Both the position numbers and the translations under genes were made by a program. Positions 57,301 through 64,000 of a stretch of 64,000 nucleotides of DNA are shown here, piece after piece. Below the pieces are notes generated by a model. It ran no database searches. It saw nothing but the letters and a program-made list of their open reading frames with translations, and had not been told where the DNA came from. This stretch comes from Apteryx mantelli. Its lineage: Eukaryota; Chordata; Aves; Apterygiformes; Apterygidae. Within the stretch, counting starts at the first letter, position 1; the number at the start of each line of letters is the position of its first letter. The DNA is taken from positions 563,001 to 627,000 of the forward strand of contig NC_090013.1 in the NCBI RefSeq assembly GCF_036417845.1, given 5' to 3'.

Positions 57301-59097
57301 TATATCTGGAGTTTAATTTATATTACCTGCCTCGCAAGCAAGTGAATCTTTTTTTACTTAATCTGGTTAGGGCAGCGAATGGGGATTTTATATCCTGTGG
57401 AAGCTATGGTGCGACTGCATTTTTAAGCAAAAATGCGGTGATGCTACAGATTTTTGTCTCTATAACTCATTCTAATGGGGCTCTGAGCAAAGAAGCGTGG
57501 TCAAAACTGAATACAATAAATGTTCTCGTACATTAACTGGGCATTATGTTCACTTTACCATCTGGAATCTTAAAAAATTATATATATATGTTTCCACTTT
57601 TCACCATATTTTGCAATAAAAATAAAATAATTTCTGTTTCAGCAACCCTACAATTTCTAACAGCCTTTTCCAGATGAAGACTCCTCATGGCAAAGGTTTA
57701 TTCTTAGCGAGTATTTCACTGTTTCACTTTGGCATGCTAAGAGCTATTAAACGTTAATTGTAATTATTTGTCAGAATGAGACGTACTCCTAGATCAAATC
57801 TGTTGAAGCAAAAATCCGCCCATTATATTTTCTCTTTCAGAAAGACTCCTTTTAAAGGAGGAAAAAAAAAAAGCTACACCTGAAGTCACTAGCAAGCCAA
57901 ATAGTTCATTTTTTAGTTTGGATTATCCCCTCTCAGTTGCGGAAGTGTGGTTTCCTACAGCGGGAATTACATTTTTCCGTTGCGATTGCAGTCCAGGCCT
58001 CACTGCATAGTGCTGCGCCCTGGCCCTGGACATCCAGCCTCTGGGACTGGCACGCTCATCGCCAGGGTTTCCTGGTTCAGGTTTGGGCGGTACGTGGTTG
58101 GGAAAACACCGTGTTTTCCGGTTGGCATTAGCCACAAACACCGTCCGGAGCAGTGGGGTTGATCCTGTTCTGGGACTGGAGAATGGACCCAACCATCTCT
58201 ACATTTCCAGCTTGTTTGCTGTAACTGCAAATATGTTTCCAAAACCTAAAACGGGAACATGGTTTTTTTTTAATAGCTATATTGTGCTAGTGTAGGTCTG
58301 AATTAGCTAAAATTAACTAGAAATTCTAATTTCACCTGAAATACGTTACTTGTGAATGGAGCGACATAAGAATGACACATTTCCACACGTGCAAACTGCC
58401 CATTTAACCTAAATGAGTTTCTGAACAATATAGTTTAGCCTTTGCATTCTCTATTTAGATGCTTTCGTGCCTGTTCAGAGCTGAGTATTTTGGTTTAACC
58501 TGAATCTCTGAAATTATCTTTCGATGGAAGCTGAGCAGAGATAAGCCAATTTTAAACTGATTTGGTCTCCACACAAAAAATTGCTCCTGGTACCGAAATT
58601 GGTATAAAATCACACGGCCAGTTAAACCGGAAAGACTTTTAACATGCCCTGGATAACGGTGTATTTTCTGCTCGAGATGCAGAGATGCCAGGCGCATTAA
58701 GCACTTGTATTGCAAGGAAGATTGATTCGAAAGCGAGTTTCTCGCACGTTAATGTGACGGAGAGGGTAGAGTCACTGACAGTGCTGCTATTAAGTATATT
58801 TAGCATTAATGAGAGGGAACTTTTGCATGCCTATGAAGAACGGCTCCCTGACGGTGGCATCTGAAAGCCGCCCGAACGTTTGCTTCCTGAAGAGGTGAAA
58901 GCTGCGCTGCTTGGGACATGGAAAACCAGTCAGGACCGCGCGGGGGAGAGCACAGGCTCTTGGTGGCTTTCCTGCCCTTAATCCCGTACAGCCCCTAATC
59001 CCCGGAGCGACCGCTCTCTCGGTTCTAATTCCTGTGACTTTTTGTAGTGCCGCGAGGCCGAAATTGCTAACGGGCTCTCGTACGGGCATTTCGTTAG

Positions 59098-64000
<4,903 letters not shown>

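Overview
The window is vertebrate genomic DNA. It is very GC-rich, with CpG-island promoters, intron-split genes and a G/C-rich minisatellite beside nearly every gene. The only clear mobile elements are chicken-repeat-1 (CR1) LINEs, two of them ending in the typical ATTCTGTG-type tail. Together these suggest a sauropsid, most likely a bird and a gene-dense microchromosome. That assignment is inference: turtles and crocodilians also carry CR1.

The gene order is DNM2 (+, last three coding exons), TMED1 (-), HIDE1/C19orf38 (+), CARM1 (+, complete, 16 coding exons), YIPF2 (-), TIMM29 (+), SMARCA4 (+, first six coding exons, running off the right edge). As I recall it, this is the order on human 19p13.2, so the block is conserved. 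Exons were assigned by matching the translation to the remembered mammalian protein and then requiring GT/AG boundaries with consistent phase. The summed exon lengths divide by three for every complete gene: TMED1 221 aa, HIDE1 209 aa, CARM1 581 aa, YIPF2 315 aa (or 312), TIMM29 245 aa.

Layout: 1-4.95 kb, DNM2 end and a long 3'UTR carrying a CR1 tail. 4.95-8.6 kb, no gene seen. 8.6-11 kb, TMED1 with a minisatellite in intron 1 and a CCAAT-rich promoter. 11-11.6 kb, G-rich minisatellite. 12.4-15.1 kb, HIDE1. 15.2-16.1 kb, minisatellite abutting the CARM1 promoter. 16.3-37.9 kb, CARM1, with a 10-kb first intron (VNTR plus AT-rich islands) and a 2.2-kb CR1 in intron 6. 38.1-40.1 kb, YIPF2, tail to tail with CARM1. 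40.1-40.9 kb, a shared divergent YIPF2/TIMM29 promoter with an 81-bp-spaced duplication. 40.9-42.6 kb, TIMM29. 42.6-48.5 kb, no gene seen. 48.5-49.7 kb, minisatellite and an eight-CCAAT SMARCA4 promoter. 49.7-59.3 kb, SMARCA4 intron 1. 59.3-64 kb, SMARCA4 N-terminal coding exons.

The genes are not a pathway. They cover membrane fission (DNM2), ER-Golgi cargo and Golgi membrane proteins (TMED1, YIPF2), mitochondrial inner-membrane import (TIMM29), an immune-type surface protein (HIDE1), and two chromatin regulators (CARM1, SMARCA4). CARM1 is known to act with SWI/SNF. I did not find a wholly new system. The best leads are regulatory: the SMARCA4 CCAAT array, a predicted spliced uORF ending two bases before the SMARCA4 start, an unassigned well-formed exon in SMARCA4 intron 1, and a promoter duplication that supplies in-frame upstream ATGs to TIMM29.
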